A stretch of 8,926 nucleotides of DNA from positions 1-8,926 of the forward strand of contig JAEWZG010000153.1 of NCBI GenBank assembly GCA_023395435.1, given 5' to 3'. Shown here in pieces: positions 7,408 through 8,926 of the stretch (the first letter of the stretch is position 1; each line of letters begins with the position of its first letter). The position numbers were made by a program, and so were the translations under genes. The DNA is from Bacillota bacterium. Its GTDB lineage: Bacteria > Bacillota > Clostridia > Oscillospirales > Ruminococcaceae. A model generated the notes under the pieces. It was not told the DNA's origin, searched no databases, and worked only from the letters and a program-made list of their open reading frames with translations.

Positions 7408-8727
7408 TTAGAAATCTAGAAAATATGTTTTGTCTTCAAAAATTTCACGGTCATCAGAGGATTCGTACTCTGTGCATTCTTTCTGCTTTTCATTAAGAAA
7501 TGATTTATAAATTTTATCATTAAGATTAGATTTAATAAAATCACTTTCTTTTGCAAGCTCAAGTGCTTCTGATAAAGAAGACGGGAGCTTTTGAAGATGC
7601 AGAGTCTGTTCATTCACTTGCTCGTACAGATTTAAGTCAATAGCTTGCGGAAGTTGACTACTATTCCTGATTCCCTCAATTCCAGCGTAAATCAATAATG
7701 AAAAAGCAACATAAGGGTTGCAGGATGGATCAGGAGATCTTAATTCCATTCTTGAAAATTCACCAGTAGCTGCAGGAATTCTGACTAGCTGTGAACGGTT
7801 CTGATGTGACCACGAGATATACCGAGGAGCTTCACCCCTACCAAACCTTAGATAGGAATTTGTTATAGGGTTTAAAAACAATGTCATTTCTCTTACCCTG
7901 TTAAGTATACCGGCAATAAAACTTTCAGCGGCGTTTGAGTGCTTAGTTTTGTTCGCTTCAAAAATATTTATACCGTTACTAAGTAGTGAAAAATTAATAT
8001 GCAGACCGCTTCCGCAGGAATTATACAACGGCAGTGGGATAAAAGATGCGTACAGACCATTTCTTGAAGCAATGCTTTTTACAACACTCTTAAAGGTCTG
8101 AAGATTATCTGCAGCTTCAAGTGCGTTGCTGTATTTGAAATCTATCTCATTCTGTCCAGGTCCAGACTCATGATGTGAAGATTCAGGCATAATACCCATT
8201 TCTTCAAGAGCCAGACATATTTCACGGCGGACATTCTCAGCCTTGTCAGCTGGTGCAACATCGCAATATCCAGCAAAATCCTGTGGGATTTTGGTTGGAT
8301 TGCCGTTTTCGTCAAGATTAAAAAGATAAAATTCGCATTCAGATCCTATCTGAACAGTGTAGCCATGCTCCTGTGCCTCAAGCATTGCATTCTTTAAGAT
8401 ATATCTGCCGTCGCCTTCGAAAGGAGTTCCGTCAGGGTACCGAATATTGCAATATAAGCGAACAACTCTACCCTGCTGTGGTCTCCACGGAAGAACTGTA
8501 AGAGTACCAGGATCAGGAAATAGTATAAGATCAGATTCATTTACCTGCATAAATCCTCTTACGCAGGATGCATCAAAACCAATTCCTGTTTCAAAAGCAC
8601 GTGGTAGTTCTGACGCTAAAATACTGATATTCTTCATTTTCCCGAATACATCAAAAAACGCCAATTTGACAAACTTTACATCATTCTGCTCTACAAACTG
8701 TATAGCTTCATTCTTTGTAATGTTCAT
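7408..8727 (-). CDS. glnA: Glutamine synthetase type I
   Basis: Makes glutamine from glutamate, ammonia and ATP in the cytoplasm. The 439-residue product fits the short GSI-alpha class. Metal and active-site landmarks are Glu130/Glu132 in GSECEF, Glu187 and Glu194 in HHESGPGQNE, His243 in GSGLHINFSL, Arg311 in NRSQLVRIP, and RMELRSPDPSCNPY (326-339). The segment normally reading F-M-P-K-P is FIPLP (229-233), with Leu232 in place of the usual lysine. A Tyr368 occurs in NLYEQ, but the DLPPEE context of adenylylated enzymes is absent. The C-terminus (after about 412) is acidic and diverges from the family. The start at 8727 follows a perfect GGAGGTG; the 27-codon extension to 8808 lies inside the leader. 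It is the first gene of the operon with ANTAR, carA and carB-dapF. Confidence 0.95.
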   Translation of the reverse strand: MNITKNEAIQFVEQNDVKFVKLAFFDVFGKMKNISILASELPRAFETGIGFDASCVRGFMQVNESDLILFPDPGTLTVLPWRPQQGRVVRLYCNIRYPDGTPFEGDGRYILKNAMLEAQEHGYTVQIGSECEFYLFNLDENGNPTKIPQDFAGYCDVAPADKAENVRREICLALEEMGIMPESSHHESGPGQNEIDFKYSNALEAADNLQTFKSVVKSIASRNGLYASFIPLPLYNSCGSGLHINFSLLSNGINIFEANKTKHSNAAESFIAGILNRVREMTLFLNPITNSYLRFGRGEAPRYISWSHQNRSQLVRIPAATGEFSRMELRSPDPSCNPYVAFSLLIYAGIEGIRNSSQLPQAIDLNLYEQVNEQTLHLQKLPSSLSEALELAKESDFIKSNLNDKIYKSFLNEKQKECTEYESSDDREIFEDKTYFLDF

Positions 8728-8732
8728 AATAA

Positions 8733-8739
8733 CACCTCC
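8733..8739 (-). promoter_or_regulatory. Ribosome binding site that sets the glnA start
   Basis: GGAGGTG on the minus strand, five bases before the ATG at 8727. It excludes the longer reading frame from 8808, whose first residues (MQIFKFLAIM) merely look signal-peptide-like and are leader sequence. Confidence 0.88.
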
Positions 8740-8767
8740 GTACTTATTGATTATTCCGTTACAGTAT

Positions 8768-8796
8768 AAACTCCCCGTCATTATGGCGAGGAATTT
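8768..8796 (-). other. Stable hairpin in the glnA leader
   Basis: On the minus strand AAATTCCTCG pairs with CGGGGAGTTT (10 bp including two G-U pairs) around the 9-nt loop CCATAATGA. It lies about 40 nt after the predicted start and 40 nt before the glnA ATG. Only three U residues follow the stem, so it is not a convincing terminator. The loop does not show the six-base A-N-N-G-N-N form of ANTAR targets. It could stabilise the mRNA or be part of an unrecognised regulatory RNA. Confidence 0.4.
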
Positions 8797-8811
8797 GAAT
8801 ATCTGCAAGTA

Positions 8812-8828
8812 AGTGAGATTAACTCACA
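8812..8828 (-). promoter_or_regulatory. Candidate GlnR/TnrA-type operator at the glnA promoter
   Basis: TGTGAGTTAATCTCACT matches the GlnR/TnrA box TGTNA-N7-TNACA at seven of the eight fixed positions (last A is T), with the right symmetry centre. It sits about 8-24 nt after the predicted transcription start, where a bound protein would block transcription. In Bacilli GlnR represses glnRA through such sites. No glnR gene is in the window, and the 5-bp GTGAG/CTCAC stem could equally be part of an RNA hairpin extended by AAGT/ACTT (8807-8835). Confidence 0.45.
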
Positions 8829-8843
8829 TTCACTTAATTTAAT

Positions 8844-8872
8844 ATTATATACTATTTAGTTCTGTGTGTAAA
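8844..8872 (-). promoter_or_regulatory. Predicted sigma-A promoter of the glnA-ANTAR-carA-carB-dapF operon
   Basis: On the minus strand TTTACA (8867-8872), a 17-bp spacer, and a perfect TATAAT (8844-8849). The predicted start is near 8836-8838, giving a leader of about 110 nt before glnA. No other convincing promoter is seen between the genes down to 1671, so this is probably the main promoter of the block. Confidence 0.75.
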
Positions 8873-8926
8873 GTTGTTTGTAAGGATTTTTTGTATCTGG
8901 AGTTAAAATATAGAATTTATGCTCAT

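Noticed and set aside
8768..8796. Intrinsic terminator or known riboswitch/T-box in the glnA leader
   Set aside because: Only three U residues follow the stem, and there is no T-box sequence or other riboswitch core that I can recognise. It is listed only as a hairpin.
8728..8808. N-terminal extension of GlnA with a signal-peptide-like start (MQIFKFLAIM...)
   Set aside because: A perfect GGAGGTG ribosome site precedes the internal ATG at 8727, and the shorter protein starts as type I glutamine synthetases do. The extension lies in the untranslated leader.
8447..8812. 121-codon plus-strand ORF opposite the 5' end of glnA
   Set aside because: It lies antisense to strongly conserved glnA coding sequence, has no ribosome site I can see, and its translation resembles no family. 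It is a shadow frame.

Overview
The window looks like the chromosome of a low-GC, anaerobic, spore-forming Firmicute, most likely a gut or rumen Clostridium-class bacterium near Ruminococcus/Oscillospiraceae. Three things point that way: a SpoIIID sporulation regulator, lysine/diaminopimelate synthesis by the DapL aminotransferase route, and a glutamine synthetase followed directly by an ANTAR-domain regulator. The taxonomic placement is inference from gene content and style, not from a database match. I see no mobile element, CRISPR array, rRNA or tRNA.

Layout: one short plus-strand gene, spoIIID (26-301), converges on a long minus-strand block. A 17-bp-stem hairpin at 336-373 can terminate both directions. 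Read in the direction of transcription (right to left), the block starts with a strong sigma-A-type promoter (8844-8872). It is followed by a leader of about 110 nt holding a GlnR/TnrA-like palindrome and a stable hairpin. Then come glnA (8727-7408), an ANTAR regulator with a degenerate receiver (7378-6809), carA (6793-5711) and a 1346-residue ORF (5711-1671). That ORF joins a full-length CarB to a full-length diaminopimelate epimerase (DapF). Gaps are 29 nt, 15 nt and a 1-nt overlap, so this reads as one operon. dapL (1574-372) follows after 96 nt but has its own promoter, whose start region is covered by a perfect 12-bp inverted repeat.

How the genes fit together: GlnA makes glutamine. CarA takes the amide nitrogen from glutamine, and the CarB part turns it into carbamoyl phosphate for arginine and pyrimidines. 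The ANTAR protein is a likely RNA-binding antiterminator in nitrogen control. DapL makes LL-diaminopimelate and the DapF part converts it to meso-diaminopimelate for lysine and peptidoglycan, so the two last genes encode consecutive steps.

The most notable observation is the in-frame CarB-DapF fusion, with both active sites apparently intact and no ribosome binding site at the junction. Next are the palindromes at the glnA and dapL promoters, and the lost phospho-acceptor in the ANTAR protein. Three start codons were moved from the longest possible ORF on the basis of Shine-Dalgarno position: spoIIID to TTG at 26, carA to 6793 and glnA to 8727. The last 54 bases (8873-8926) show nothing I can name.
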